This document shows, piece after piece, positions 24,384 through 33,902 of a stretch of 64,000 nt of DNA. Positions within the stretch are counted from its first letter, which is position 1, and each line of letters starts with the position of its first letter. The position numbers were made by a program, and so were the translations under genes. The DNA is from Pseudomonas sp. 8Z. GTDB lineage: Bacteria > Pseudomonadota > Gammaproteobacteria > Pseudomonadales > Pseudomonadaceae. The stretch covers positions 933,206-997,205 of the forward strand of contig NZ_LR733825.1 in the NCBI RefSeq assembly GCF_902506535.1, in the 5' to 3' direction. The notes beneath the pieces were generated by a model that was not told the origin of the DNA, made no database searches, and saw nothing but the letters and a program-made list of their open reading frames with translations.

Positions 24384-25421
24384 ATGGAATACCGCAAGCT
24401 AGGCCGAACCGAACTCGATGTCAGCGCCCTGTGCCTGGGCACCATGACCTGGGGTGAGCAGAACAGTGAACGCGAAGGCCATGCCCAGATCGAGCGGGCC
24501 AAGGCCAGCGGCATCAATTTCATCGACACAGCCGAGATGTACCCGGTGCCACCGCGTGCCGAAACCTACAGCAAGACCGAACAGATCATCGGCAGCTATT
24601 TCAAGCAACATGGTGATCGCGCCGACTGGATCCTGGCCAGCAAGATCGCCGGCCCAGGCAACGGCATCACTCATATTCGAGACGGGCAGCTCAAGTTCAA
24701 TCGCCAGCATATCGTTGCCGCACTCGATGCCAGCCTCAAGCGCCTACAGACTGACTGGATCGACCTGTACCAATTGCACTGGCCGGAGCGTCCGACCAAC
24801 TTTTTCGGCCAGCTCGGCTACAAGCATCAGGACACCGACTTCACCCCGCTGGAAGAAACCCTGGAAGTGCTCGACGAGCAAATCAAAGCAGGCAAGATCC
24901 GCCACATCGGCCTGTCCAACGAGACGCCCTGGGGCACCATGAAGTTCCTGCAACTGGCCGAGAGCCGTGGCTGGCCACGCGCGGTGTCGATCCAGAACCC
25001 CTACAACCTGCTCAACCGCAGCTTCGAAGTAGGCCTGGCCGAGATCGCAATTCGCGAGCAATGCGGCCTTCTGGCTTACTCTCCACTGGCCTTCGGCATG
25101 CTCAGTGGCAAGTACGAAGGCGGCGCTCGTCCGGCAGGTGCCCGCATCACCCTGTTCAGCCGCTTCACTCGCTACACCAAACCACAAGCCGAAGCCGCCT
25201 GCACACGCTACATTGCCCTGGCCCGCGAACATGGACTGGACCCCGCGCAGATGGCTCTGGCCTTCGTCACAGCACAGCCTTTCGTTACCAGCAATATCAT
25301 CGGGGCCACGAGCCTGGAGCAACTGGACAGCAACCTGGCAAGCGCTGAACTAAAGCTCTCCGATGAAGTGCTTGCAGGCATCGAAGCAATCCACACCGCG
25401 CAACCCAACCCAGCGCCCTGA
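24384..25421 (+). CDS. tas: NADP(H)-dependent aldo-keto reductase, Tas-like
   Basis: Aldo-keto reductase closely matching E. coli Tas in length (345 residues) and in long conserved blocks such as GTMTWGEQNSE, AEMYPVPPR, IQNPYNLLNRSFEVGLAE and LFSRFTRYT. The AKR tetrad can be read as D48, Y53, K87 and H132. The physiological substrate is unknown; Tas was named for suppressing a tyrosine auxotrophy. ATG at 24384 has AAAGGAG upstream. The gene stands alone between rplM (divergent) and an AraC-type gene. Confidence 0.9.
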   Translation: MEYRKLGRTELDVSALCLGTMTWGEQNSEREGHAQIERAKASGINFIDTAEMYPVPPRAETYSKTEQIIGSYFKQHGDRADWILASKIAGPGNGITHIRDGQLKFNRQHIVAALDASLKRLQTDWIDLYQLHWPERPTNFFGQLGYKHQDTDFTPLEETLEVLDEQIKAGKIRHIGLSNETPWGTMKFLQLAESRGWPRAVSIQNPYNLLNRSFEVGLAEIAIREQCGLLAYSPLAFGMLSGKYEGGARPAGARITLFSRFTRYTKPQAEAACTRYIALAREHGLDPAQMALAFVTAQPFVTSNIIGATSLEQLDSNLASAELKLSDEVLAGIEAIHTAQPNPAP

Positions 25422-25584
25422 ACAGGACGCCCGGATGCCATTCGGCGAGCACTCAATTCACCTGCCACTGCATCCGGGCAAACCCCTTCCTCCCTTCTCT
25501 ATGTGCACTAGACACAACTGGCGAAAAATAAGACGATCCAGCCATCAGGCGACCAATCAGCCTTAATCAACAAGAACAATAGCC

Positions 25585-26610
25585 ATGATTACGCCTCTAC
25601 CGCGCGCCGAACTGCGCCGCGTCAGCATCCTCGCCACAGACGGCGTGTTCGCCTCTACCCTGCTACAGGCCAAGGACTTCTTCCACATGGCCGGGGTACG
25701 TTACGCCAGGCAGCAAGCATTAGGCTTGGAGCCGCCCTTCGAGATTCACCTGGTCAGCCCCTCAGGCTCACCTGTCGATAGTTTCAGCAAGGTACAGGTG
25801 CCGATCGACAGCGACCTGGATACCTGCGACCTCATCATTTTGCCGGCTTTCTGGGGCAACTTCGACGCGCTCAGCGCACGTTATCCGCAAGTACTTGAGT
25901 GGCTAAGGCGGCAGCACGCAGCAGGCACCGCCATCTGCGGCGAGGCCAGCGGCGTATTCTGGATGGCCGAAGCAGGCCTGCTCGACGGGAAAGAGGCGAC
26001 CACTTACTGGCGCTTCTTCCGCGAGTTCGCCGAGCGCTTTCCCAAGGTGCAGCTAAACCCGGAAAAGCACCTCTCCGACGCCGACAATCTCTACTGCGCC
26101 AGCGGCGTGACCTCGGCCTGCGACCTTTACATCCACCTGATCGAGCGCTATTGCGGCGCAAGCATCGCTCAGGGTGTAGCGCGCGACATCCTCTACGAGG
26201 TGCAGCGCAGTTACACGCCAGGGCGCATTGGTTTCGGCGGGCAGAAACTGCATCAGGATGTCAGCGTGCTGCAGATTCAGCAGTGGCTGGAGGAACACTA
26301 CGCCGACAAGTTTCGCTTCGAAGACGTAGCCCGTGAGCATGGCATGAGCATCCGCAACTTTATGCGTCGCTTCCAGAGCGCAACAGGCGACAAACCCCTG
26401 CAATACCTACAACGCCTGCGGATCGAGACAGCCAAAAGCCTGCTGTCTTCCACCCGCAAGAGCATCAAGACCATCAGCTATGAAGTGGGCTACGACGACG
26501 CCAGCTTCTTCGCCAGATTGTTCCGCCAGCACACTACGTTGACACCCAAGCAATACCGGCAGCAGTTCATGCACAAGGATACCGCCAGCCACGGCAACCC
26601 AGGCCCATGA
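25585..26610 (+). CDS. AraC-family regulator with DJ-1/PfpI-like N-terminal domain
   Basis: 341-residue regulator. Residues about 10-200 form a GATase1/DJ-1-like domain with ICGEASGVFW placing C118 at the nucleophile-elbow position. Residues about 244-325 are an AraC double helix-turn-helix (FEDVAREHGMSIRNFMRRF; ISYEVGYDDASFFARLFRQ). Regulators of this architecture include CdhR, GbdR and ArgR of Pseudomonas, which sense quaternary amines or amino acids. Neither the ligand nor the target is evident here; tas, 163 nt upstream on the same strand, is a possible target. Confidence 0.88.
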   Translation: MITPLPRAELRRVSILATDGVFASTLLQAKDFFHMAGVRYARQQALGLEPPFEIHLVSPSGSPVDSFSKVQVPIDSDLDTCDLIILPAFWGNFDALSARYPQVLEWLRRQHAAGTAICGEASGVFWMAEAGLLDGKEATTYWRFFREFAERFPKVQLNPEKHLSDADNLYCASGVTSACDLYIHLIERYCGASIAQGVARDILYEVQRSYTPGRIGFGGQKLHQDVSVLQIQQWLEEHYADKFRFEDVAREHGMSIRNFMRRFQSATGDKPLQYLQRLRIETAKSLLSSTRKSIKTISYEVGYDDASFFARLFRQHTTLTPKQYRQQFMHKDTASHGNPGP

Positions 26611-26626
26611 AAAAGCGCTCAGGCGC

Positions 26627-27721
26627 TCAGGGCTTGTGCGGACGCGAGAGGAACTCGTGCGACTGCATCTCCAGCAGGCGGCTCAGGGTGCGCTGGAACT
26701 CGAAGTTCAGTCGGCCGCCGATGTACAGATCCTTCAACTCCACCTCGGCAGAGATGATCAGTTTGACGTTGCGGTCGTAGAACTCATCCACCAGGTTGAT
26801 GAAGCGCCGCGCCATATCGTCCTTGGCCACGCCCATCTGCTCGACGTTGGCCAGGATCACCGCATGGAACAGCTTGCCCAGCTCGATGTAATCGTTCTGG
26901 CTACGCGGGCCGTCGCACAGCTCGCGGAACTCGAACCAGGCCACGTCTTCGCACACGCGCACGGCGTTGATCGCGCGATTCTCGATCATCAACGCCTCGT
27001 TCTCGACCATGTGCGTGCAGTCCGGCAGCAGGCTCTGGAAGCTCTTACGCAGGCTCTCCTCGGCGGCCGGGCCGAGCGGGAAGTGGAACAGCTCGGCCTG
27101 CTCCAGGGCACGCAGACGATAGTCGACGCCGCTGTCGACGTTGACGATGTCGGTGTGCTGCTTGAGCAGGGCGATGGCCGGCAGGAAGCGCGCGCGCTGC
27201 AAACCGTCACGGTACAGGCCGTCCGGCACGATGTTGGAGGTCGCTACCAGCGATACGCCGTTCTTGAACAGTTCTTCCAGCAGGGTGGCGAGGATCATCG
27301 CGTCAGTGATGTCGCTGACGAAGAACTCGTCGAAGCAGATCACCCGCGCCTCGTCGGCGAAGCGCTTGCCGATGATGGTCAGCGGGTTCTTCTCGCCCTT
27401 GAGCGTACGCATTTCCTCATGCACACGCTTCATGAAGCGGTGGAAGTGGGTACGCATTTTCTGCTCGAACGGCAGCGCATCGAAGAAGGTGTCGACCAGA
27501 TAGGTCTTGCCGCGCCCGACGCCACCCCAGAAGTACAGGCCTTTGACCGGCCCTTGCGGCTTCTTGCCGAACAGCTTGCCCAACAAGCCACCCTTGCCCT
27601 GGTCGACGGCGACCAGGTCGTCGTACAGACGCTGCAAGTGGCGAACGGCATTTTCCTGGGCCGCATCATGGAAGAAGTCGGGCCGCTTGAGGTCGGCCTG
27701 ATAACGCTCTAGGGGGGTCAT
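26627..27721 (-). CDS. zapE: Cell division AFG1-like ATPase ZapE
   Basis: AFG1-family P-loop ATPase that associates with the Z-ring late in division in E. coli. Walker A GGVGRGKT is at 66-73, Walker B ICFDEFF has D131 and E132, and VATSNIVPDGLYRDGLQR is the sensor region typical of the family. Its 364 residues are normal. It is transcribed alone after the trpS terminator and converges with the AraC-type gene, only 16 nt apart. Confidence 0.94.
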   Translation of the reverse strand: MTPLERYQADLKRPDFFHDAAQENAVRHLQRLYDDLVAVDQGKGGLLGKLFGKKPQGPVKGLYFWGGVGRGKTYLVDTFFDALPFEQKMRTHFHRFMKRVHEEMRTLKGEKNPLTIIGKRFADEARVICFDEFFVSDITDAMILATLLEELFKNGVSLVATSNIVPDGLYRDGLQRARFLPAIALLKQHTDIVNVDSGVDYRLRALEQAELFHFPLGPAAEESLRKSFQSLLPDCTHMVENEALMIENRAINAVRVCEDVAWFEFRELCDGPRSQNDYIELGKLFHAVILANVEQMGVAKDDMARRFINLVDEFYDRNVKLIISAEVELKDLYIGGRLNFEFQRTLSRLLEMQSHEFLSRPHKP

Positions 27722-27741
27722 GATTCGTTAGCCGGGCAAGT

Positions 27742-27776
27742 AAAAACGGGGGCGTCACTTTAGCGACGCCCCCGTT
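27742..27776 (-). terminator. Terminator after trpS
   Basis: A 12-bp stem AACGGGGGCGTC/GACGCCCCCGTT around an 8-base loop, followed on the minus strand by a T-run. Confidence 0.88.
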
Positions 27777-27829
27777 GCTTGGCAATCGTGCCGTGGGCGG
27801 CAACCGCCGCCCGGTATGCAGCAGCTATC

Positions 27830-29176
27830 TCACTCCTGCGGCGCCAACGCCTCACGCAGGCGGGCAATGGCATCTTCCAGCGCCTGACCGTCAGCGAACT
27901 CGGGGCTGCTGGCCACGCTCTCGCCATCGATCCATACCGCGAACACCTGGCCTTCGACGCGCACATCCAGCGGCTCGCCGGATTGCAGGCGTTTGTTGAT
28001 CATGCCGGCCGACTTGCCATCGGCGAAGGATTTCGACAGCAGCAGTTGCTCGCCATCGGCATCCAGCAGACGGAAGCGGAAGCTGCCATCTTCATCGCGG
28101 AAGCTGACGAAGCGGGCGCTCTTGGCGGCTTTCTTCTTCTCGCCAGTAGCGACTTGCACCTGCTCGCGGAACGAACGCAGGCCCACCGCCTCGCGCAGCT
28201 CGCCAAGGAACGGCGTGGCGATCTTGCGCGCCTTGGCGGCGCCGGCAAGGAGAATATCTTCCAGGTCGGCCGGCCGAGCGATCAGCGCGTTGTAGCGCTC
28301 GCGCGCCTCGCCCAGGGTGTCTTCGAGCAGCTGGTACAGGCGATTCTTCGCCTCCCCCCAGGCCAGGCCGCCTTCCAGCTCGGCGCGGAACTCGGCCTGC
28401 TGTGCGTGGCTGGCGAAGGCCTGGTACAGGGTGAACAGGTGCGAACCCTCGGCATCCTTGGGCTCGCCCGGCAGCCTGGAGTCGGTGACGATGCGCGCCA
28501 CGGCATCCTTGAGCTGCTTGGCGCTGCCGAACAGCGGGATGGTGTTGTCGTAGCTCTTGCTCATCTTGCGCCCGTCGAGGCCGGGCAGCGTGGCCACTTC
28601 CTCCTCGATCACCACCTCGGGCAGGACGAACAGATCCTTGCCCTTGCCGAACAGGTGGTTGAAGCGCTGGCCAATGTCGCGAGCCATCTCCACGTGCTGG
28701 ATCTGGTCGCGGCCGACCGGCACCTTCTGTGCGTTGAACATCAGGATGTCCGCCGCCATCAGCACCGGGTAGCTGAACAGGCCCATGGTCACGCCGGCAT
28801 CCGGGTCTTCACCGGCTTCGACGTTCTTGTCCACCGAGGCCTTGTAGGCGTGGGCACGGTTGAGCAGGCCCTTGCCGGCGACGCAGGTGAGCAGCCAGCA
28901 CAGCTCCGGGATCTCGGGGATGTCGGACTGACGGTAGAAGGTCGCCTTGTCGGTATCCAGGCCCAGCGCCAGCCAGGTGGCTGCGATTTCCAGACGCGAA
29001 CGCTGGATGCGTGCCGGGTCATCGCACTTGATCAGCGCGTGGTAGTCGGCGAGAAAGTAGAACGAGTCCATCTGCGGATCGCGACTGGCGGCGATGGCTG
29101 GGCGGATGGCACCGGCGTAGTTGCCCAGGTGCGGCGTGCCGGTGGTGGTGATACCGGTGAGGATACGGGTGGTCAT
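27830..29176 (-). CDS. trpS: Tryptophanyl-tRNA synthetase with C-terminal YegP-like domain
   Basis: Class I synthetase charging tRNA-Trp. HLGN-type motif PHLGNYAGA is at 15-23 and [10 protein letters not shown] gives the KMSKS loop. The 448 residues exceed the usual 330-340 by about 100. The extra C-terminal part (about 348-448, after a Lys/Ala linker) contains [20 protein letters not shown] and [17 protein letters not shown], resembling the YegP/DUF1508 fold. The same length occurs in P. aeruginosa, so the fusion is old in the genus. The role of the extra domain is unknown. It lies 24 nt after the hydrolase gene. Confidence 0.94.
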   Translation of the reverse strand: MTTRILTGITTTGTPHLGNYAGAIRPAIAASRDPQMDSFYFLADYHALIKCDDPARIQRSRLEIAATWLALGLDTDKATFYRQSDIPEIPELCWLLTCVAGKGLLNRAHAYKASVDKNVEAGEDPDAGVTMGLFSYPVLMAADILMFNAQKVPVGRDQIQHVEMARDIGQRFNHLFGKGKDLFVLPEVVIEEEVATLPGLDGRKMSKSYDNTIPLFGSAKQLKDAVARIVTDSRLPGEPKDAEGSHLFTLYQAFASHAQQAEFRAELEGGLAWGEAKNRLYQLLEDTLGEARERYNALIARPADLEDILLAGAAKARKIATPFLGELREAVGLRSFREQVQVATGEKKKAAKSARFVSFRDEDGSFRFRLLDADGEQLLLSKSFADGKSAGMINKRLQSGEPLDVRVEGQVFAVWIDGESVASSPEFADGQALEDAIARLREALAPQE

Positions 29177-29200
29177 GACGTTCGCTTAGAGATGAAAGGC

Positions 29201-29833
29201 TTACAGGCGAGGCAACAGCAGATCCTTGAGATCCGTCAGCTTGCCGTGAAAAAAGTGACCGCATTCTGCCACTTTCAACAGCTCATGGGCACGCCCAAGG
29301 TTGGCTGACCAATCGTAGACAGCCTGCGGCTCGATCACTTCATCGGTTTCAGGCTGGATCACCACCAGCGGGCATTGGCTGGCAGGCGGGGTTTCAGCAG
29401 TCAGGCGATGCACGGCGGGAGCAACCATGAACAGCTTGCTCGGCGTGACACCCTGCGCCTCCAGGCGTGCGCCCAGGGCAGCCGCGACAAAGCCACCGAA
29501 GGAAAAGCCCAGCAGAGTGATAGGCAGGTTCGGGTACTCCTCCTGCAGCCAGACGGCCACGGCCTCGGCGTCATCCACTTCGCCAGTGCCCATATCATGG
29601 CTACCAGCACTGGCGCCCACGCCACGATAGTTGAAACGCAGAGTGTGGTATCCACTATCACGCGCAGTACGCTGCAACGTGGAGACCACTTTGTTGAGCA
29701 TGGTGCCGCCCTGTATCGGATTGGGGTGGCAGACCAACGCCACACCGCGGGCGTCCGGTACTTCCAACAGCAAGGCTTCGAGCTGGCCCACTGGGCCTTG
29801 AATAAAAAGAGGGGTTTCGCGACTGAGCAACAC
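29201..29833 (-). CDS. Alpha/beta hydrolase (small serine hydrolase)
   Basis: 210-residue alpha/beta hydrolase. The strand-turn motif CHPNPIQGGTMLNKVV and RFNYRGVGASAG fit the family of soluble dienelactone-hydrolase-like enzymes. The nucleophile elbow GFSFGG places the catalytic Ser at 111; the late Asp in QPETDEVIEP and His in ECGHFFHG complete a likely triad. The substrate is unknown. The start is GTG at 29833 (or TTG three bases later). Co-transcribed with trpS. Confidence 0.88.
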   Translation of the reverse strand: MLLSRETPLFIQGPVGQLEALLLEVPDARGVALVCHPNPIQGGTMLNKVVSTLQRTARDSGYHTLRFNYRGVGASAGSHDMGTGEVDDAEAVAVWLQEEYPNLPITLLGFSFGGFVAAALGARLEAQGVTPSKLFMVAPAVHRLTAETPPASQCPLVVIQPETDEVIEPQAVYDWSANLGRAHELLKVAECGHFFHGKLTDLKDLLLPRL

Positions 29834-29951
29834 TGAACTCCGTGACCCCGCAACGGGTCGACTCGTCTAGCAAACTACCTGCGCGGTAAACGTATACAGC
29901 GCCGGTTCGAGCCGCTAACGTAAAGCAAAGCCGTTTTGAGAGGAAGGACTC

Positions 29952-30386
29952 GTGGAACAGACACTTGCAGCCTGGTTGATACCCGCCCTGACCCTGGTGG
30001 TCGGCATCGCCGTGGGCTTTCTGCTCGCCCGCCTGGCCCCCAATGCCGCACCCAGCCGGACGCAGCGGCAGATGGATGAAATGCAGGCACGCTTCGAGGC
30101 CTACCAGAACGAAGTGGTCACCCACTTCAACACCACCGCCAGCCTGGTGAAAAAACTCACCCAGAGCTACCAGGACGTGCAGGAGCACCTGTCCGACGGC
30201 GCCAACCGCCTGGCCCTGGACGAACTGACCCGTCAGCGTCTGCTGGCCACCCTCAACAGTGCGGAAAGCGGCGAGAAGCGCGAGCGCCTGACACCGCCAA
30301 AGAATTACGAAATGCCCAAGGACTACGCGCCCAAGACCGACGGGCCTGGCATGCTCGACGAGAGTTACGGCCTGAAGAAGTCCTGA
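29952..30386 (+). CDS. zapG: ZapG/YhcB family inner membrane protein (DUF1043)
   Basis: 144-residue protein with one N-terminal membrane segment (about 7-27), a coiled-coil region (TQRQMDEMQARFEAYQNEVV) and a proline/lysine-rich tail. YhcB of enterobacteria affects the balance of peptidoglycan and LPS synthesis and cell division and has been called ZapG. The start is GTG at 29952 behind AGGAAGGA. Single gene with its own terminator at 30406-30436. Confidence 0.9.
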   Translation: MEQTLAAWLIPALTLVVGIAVGFLLARLAPNAAPSRTQRQMDEMQARFEAYQNEVVTHFNTTASLVKKLTQSYQDVQEHLSDGANRLALDELTRQRLLATLNSAESGEKRERLTPPKNYEMPKDYAPKTDGPGMLDESYGLKKS

Positions 30387-30405
30387 CGACACGTGCACGA
30401 TGACC

Positions 30406-30436
30406 AACGCCCCGGCCCGCCGGGGCGTTGTTTTTT
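30406..30436 (+). terminator. Terminator after zapG
   Basis: A 10-bp stem AACGCCCCGG/CCGGGGCGTT with loop CCCG, then GTTTTTT. Confidence 0.9.
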
Positions 30437-30506
30437 CGGCCATAGCCTGCACCGCAGAGCGCCAGCCGACTATGATCGCAGGTGTTTCCCTTCCCGAGGA
30501 CACCTC

Positions 30507-31745
30507 ATGTCGCGCTGGCAATGGCTACTGACACGAATGACCCGGCAGCTCTGGTTTCGCGCCACGCTGATCGGTGCGCTGGGCATCGCCGCCGCCGGCC
30601 TGGCCGCCCTGACCGAGCACCTGCTGCCCTGGGATTTGCCCACCACCATCGGCGCCGACGCAGTCGACGGCATTCTCAACATCATCGCCTCAAGCATGCT
30701 CGCGGTGACCACCTTCAGCCTCAGCGTGATGACCTCGGCCTATAGTGCCGCCACCAGCAACGTCACACCGCGTGCGATCAAACTGCTGATCGAAGACCGC
30801 CTGACGCAGAACGTGCTGTCCAGTTTCATCGGTTCCTTCCTATTCAGCATCGTCGGTATCGTCGTACTCAAGACCGGCGCCTACGGCGACAGCGGGCGTT
30901 TCGTCCTGTTCATCGTGACCATCGCCGTGATTGCACTGGTGGTGGTCAGCTTGCTGCGCTGGATCGATCACCTGACGCGCCTGGGCCGTGTCGGCGAGAC
31001 CACCGAGCGCGTCGAGGAGGCCACCCAGCGCGCCATCGACTGGCGCTGTGCCAATCCCTACCTGGGCGGCAGCCCGGCGCCCGTCAATCAGGCGATCCCC
31101 GACAATGTCCTGCGCCTGACGGCTGATACGGTCGGCTACGTGCAGCATGTCGACATGACGGCTCTGGCCGAACAGGCCGATTGCCTAGACAGCGATATCC
31201 ACCTGCTGGCAGCGCCCGGCGCCTTCGTCTATCCCGACACGCCGCTGGCCTGGATCGATCTCCAGCATGAGGATGACAAAGCCCTGAAATGCGTCCGCGA
31301 GGCATTCAGCATCGGAAAAGAGCGCAGCTTCGACCAAGATCCACGCTTCGGTCTGGCGGTGCTGAGCGAGATTGCCTCACGCGCGCTGTCACCGGCGGTC
31401 AATGATCCGGGTACGGCAATCGATGTGCTGGGGCGTCAGGCACGCGTGCTCTGCACCTGGGCACGCGACCAGCAAGCGGATCAGACGCCGCAATTCCCCA
31501 GGGTCTGGGTTGAGGCACTGCATACGCGCGATCTGTTCGAGGATGCCTTCAACCCCATCGCCCGCGACGGAGCGAGCCTGCTCGAAGTGCAGATGAAGCT
31601 GCGCAAAACGCTGCAGGCCCTCAGCCAGATGGGCGACGCTGCGTTTCGCCAGGCCGCCTTCGAACAGGCAGAACGCGCCCTGGCACGCGCGGAACAGGCC
31701 ATGACCCAGGAAGCGGACAAGCAGCGCCTGCGCGAACTGCGTTAG
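30507..31745 (+). CDS. DUF2254 family membrane protein
   Basis: 412-residue predicted inner-membrane protein of unknown function. Four hydrophobic segments occupy about 18-38, 55-78, 108-130 and 136-156. The soluble C-terminal two-thirds contain the family block SPAVNDPGTAIDVLGRQA and end in a charged helix. The ATG at 30507 has GAGGA upstream; the longer frame reads through the zapG terminator. It stands alone between that terminator and a mobile-type repeat. I do not recall it at this position in P. aeruginosa, so it may be a lineage-specific addition. Confidence 0.85.
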   Translation: MSRWQWLLTRMTRQLWFRATLIGALGIAAAGLAALTEHLLPWDLPTTIGADAVDGILNIIASSMLAVTTFSLSVMTSAYSAATSNVTPRAIKLLIEDRLTQNVLSSFIGSFLFSIVGIVVLKTGAYGDSGRFVLFIVTIAVIALVVVSLLRWIDHLTRLGRVGETTERVEEATQRAIDWRCANPYLGGSPAPVNQAIPDNVLRLTADTVGYVQHVDMTALAEQADCLDSDIHLLAAPGAFVYPDTPLAWIDLQHEDDKALKCVREAFSIGKERSFDQDPRFGLAVLSEIASRALSPAVNDPGTAIDVLGRQARVLCTWARDQQADQTPQFPRVWVEALHTRDLFEDAFNPIARDGASLLEVQMKLRKTLQALSQMGDAAFRQAAFEQAERALARAEQAMTQEADKQRLRELR

Positions 31746-31761
31746 CAAACGGCAGATAGCA

Positions 31762-31787
31762 CAACGCCGGGCATTAGCCCGGCGTTG
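31762..31787. terminator. Hairpin after the DUF2254 gene
   Basis: An 11-bp perfect stem CAACGCCGGGC/GCCCGGCGTTG with loop ATTA, 17 nt after the stop. No T-run follows, so it may be a transcript-end stabiliser or a Rho-independent terminator of low strength. Confidence 0.5.
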
Positions 31788-31806
31788 CAGAGGTAGAACA
31801 AGCGAT

Positions 31807-31997
31807 TAGCAGGCTGTTGAAAAACGTAGGCGAGGCCGGCAAGACAATACCGATGGCGGCCCCGCAAAAACGGCCGAAAAACGCTCGGAGTCGCGTTCGA
31901 CTTTACGTGTTGTAAATGAGCATTTTGACTGGGCTCGCACGCGAGGCCGTTTTTAACGCAGTATTGCCAACGCAGGTAGTTTTTCAACGGCCTGTCA
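31807..31997 (-). mobile_element. MITE-like repeat element, copy 1 (abuts cysNC stop)
   Basis: About 190 bp bounded by inverted ends TAGCAGGCTGTTGAAAAAC (left) and, read from the right, TGACAGGCCGTTGAAAAAC. It is strongly similar along its length to copy 2 at 58252-58428 in inverted orientation; shared blocks include ACTACCTGCGTTG, TGCGTTAAAAAC, CAAAATGCTCATTTACAAC and GGCCGCCATCGGTATTG. It carries roughly 14 extra bases compared with copy 2. No transposase is encoded. The cysNC stop codon lies within its right end. Inner arms (AAAAACGGCC and GGCCGTTTTT) suggest a large imperfect hairpin in RNA. Confidence 0.85.
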
Positions 31998-33890
31998 GAT
32001 CGCGCCGCGACTGCGCAGCAGATCCAGCACCGCCTTGACACCCTCCTCGACCGATTGCGTCTGGGTGTCGATCACCAGATCGGCATTCAGCGGCACGTCG
32101 TAGGGGAAGCCCTCGCCTGGGATGTTGTCGCCACCGGCGGCATACAACCCCTGCGGGTCACGCTCGGCGCAGACCTGCGGCGAGGCCTGGACGTAGACGG
32201 TCAGGGCGCGTTCGCTGCCTATCAGTGCCTTGGCCTGCTCACGACCTTCGGCATCCGGGGCGACGAACGCCGCCAGGGCAATCATCCCGGCCTCGTTGAA
32301 CTGACGCGCCACATGCGCGGCACGACGCCAGTTCTCGGCACGCCCGGCGCGATCCTGCGCCAGCCCCTTGTTCAGGTCATGACGCAGGTTCTGGCCGTCG
32401 AGCACATAGACCGCACGGCCCATGTCGAACAACTTGCGCTCCACGGCATAGGCCAAAGTGCTCTTGCCCGCGCCGGAGAGACCAGTGAAGAGCACCGTGG
32501 CTGGCTGCTGGCCGAAGCGCGACGCACGCTCCTCGGTAGACACATGTGCCAGGCGGCCATGCTGACCACCACCATGAGCAACCGGGTCGGCAATGATCAT
32601 GCCTGCACCGACAGTGCCATTGGTCAGGCGGTCGATGACAATGAATGCGCCCGTGGTGCGGTTGTACTCGTAACCATCGAGGGCAATCGGCGCATCCAGC
32701 GCGACCTTGACCCGACCGATCTCGTTGAGTTTCAGCTCGCTGGCCGCGCCCTGTTCCAGGGTATTCACGTCGACGCGATGGACGATGCTGGGGATCGAGC
32801 CCGGCACGTAGCTGGTGGCGCGCTTGATGTCGTATTTCTTGCCCGGCAGCATCGGCTCTTCGCCCATCCACACCAGCATGGCCTCGAAGCTGTCGGTGAC
32901 CTGCGGACGATTATCAGCATGTACCAGCATATCGCCGCGCGACACGTCGATTTCGTCTTCCAGGGTCAGGGTGATCGCCTGGCCGGGACCAGCCTGCTCC
33001 AGTTCGCCTTCGAAGGTGACGATGGACTTGACCCGACTGCTCTTGCCCGACGGCAAGGCCAGAACCTCATCGCCCTTGTGCACGATGCCGCTGGCCAGAG
33101 TGCCAGCAAAGCCACGGAAGTTCAGGTTCGGCCGGTTGACGTACTGCACCGGGAAGCGCAGGTCATCGAAATTGCGGTCGCCAGCGACTTCAACAGTCTC
33201 GAGAATTTCCATCAGCGACTGGCCGCTATACCACGGCGAGCGCTCGGACTTGTTGACCACGTTGTCGCCCTTGAGCGCCGACATCGGCACGAACTCAAGG
33301 GTGGTCGGACGTAGGTTGATCTTCTCGGCGAAGGCCAGGTAATCAGCCTTGATCTGCTCGAAGACGCCCTGATCGAAGTCCTTGAGATCCATCTTGTTGA
33401 CGGCGACAACGATGTGCTTGATACCCAGCAAGGAAGTGATGAAGCTGTGACGCTTGGTCTGGGTCTGCACGCCGTAACGGGCGTCGATCAGGATGATGGC
33501 CAGGTCGCAAGTCGAAGCACCGGTAGCCATGTTGCGCGTGTACTGCTCATGGCCGGGGGTGTCGGCGATGATGAACTTGCGCTTGGCGGTGGAGAAGTAG
33601 CGATAGGCCACATCGATGGTGATGCCCTGCTCGCGCTCAGCCTGCAGGCCGTCGACCAGCAGCGCCAGGTCGATGTCTTCACCGGTGGTACCAACCTTCT
33701 TGGAGTCCTTGGTGATGGCTTCCAGGTGATCTTCGTAGATCATCTTGGAATCGTGCAGCAGGCGGCCGATCAGCGTGCTCTTGCCGTCATCGACGTTACC
33801 GCAGGTGAGAAAGCGCAGCAGTTCCTTGCGTTCATGCTGGGCCAAATAAGCGAGGATGTCCTCGCTGATCAAATCAGACTGATGACTCAT
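31995..33890 (-). CDS. cysNC: Bifunctional sulfate adenylyltransferase subunit 1 / APS kinase (CysNC)
   Basis: Fusion enzyme of sulfate activation: the CysN part uses GTP to drive CysD-catalysed APS formation, and the CysC part phosphorylates APS to PAPS. The GTPase P-loop GNVDDGKST is at 31-39, followed by [12 protein letters not shown] and [10 protein letters not shown]. An EF-Tu-like beta-barrel region leads to the APS kinase P-loop GLSGAGKST starting at residue 470, with [10 protein letters not shown] after it. 631 residues. The last codons and stop abut the repeat element at 31807-31997. Follows cysD by 12 nt. Confidence 0.97.
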   Translation of the reverse strand: MSHQSDLISEDILAYLAQHERKELLRFLTCGNVDDGKSTLIGRLLHDSKMIYEDHLEAITKDSKKVGTTGEDIDLALLVDGLQAEREQGITIDVAYRYFSTAKRKFIIADTPGHEQYTRNMATGASTCDLAIILIDARYGVQTQTKRHSFITSLLGIKHIVVAVNKMDLKDFDQGVFEQIKADYLAFAEKINLRPTTLEFVPMSALKGDNVVNKSERSPWYSGQSLMEILETVEVAGDRNFDDLRFPVQYVNRPNLNFRGFAGTLASGIVHKGDEVLALPSGKSSRVKSIVTFEGELEQAGPGQAITLTLEDEIDVSRGDMLVHADNRPQVTDSFEAMLVWMGEEPMLPGKKYDIKRATSYVPGSIPSIVHRVDVNTLEQGAASELKLNEIGRVKVALDAPIALDGYEYNRTTGAFIVIDRLTNGTVGAGMIIADPVAHGGGQHGRLAHVSTEERASRFGQQPATVLFTGLSGAGKSTLAYAVERKLFDMGRAVYVLDGQNLRHDLNKGLAQDRAGRAENWRRAAHVARQFNEAGMIALAAFVAPDAEGREQAKALIGSERALTVYVQASPQVCAERDPQGLYAAGGDNIPGEGFPYDVPLNADLVIDTQTQSVEEGVKAVLDLLRSRGAI

Positions 33891-33902
33891 GGTGCGCGAT
33901 CC

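Noticed and set aside
31742..32041. Short minus-strand frame containing KNYLRWQYCVKN
   Set aside because: It runs through the MITE-like element; the matching frame in copy 2 shifts relative to it, so there is no conserved protein.
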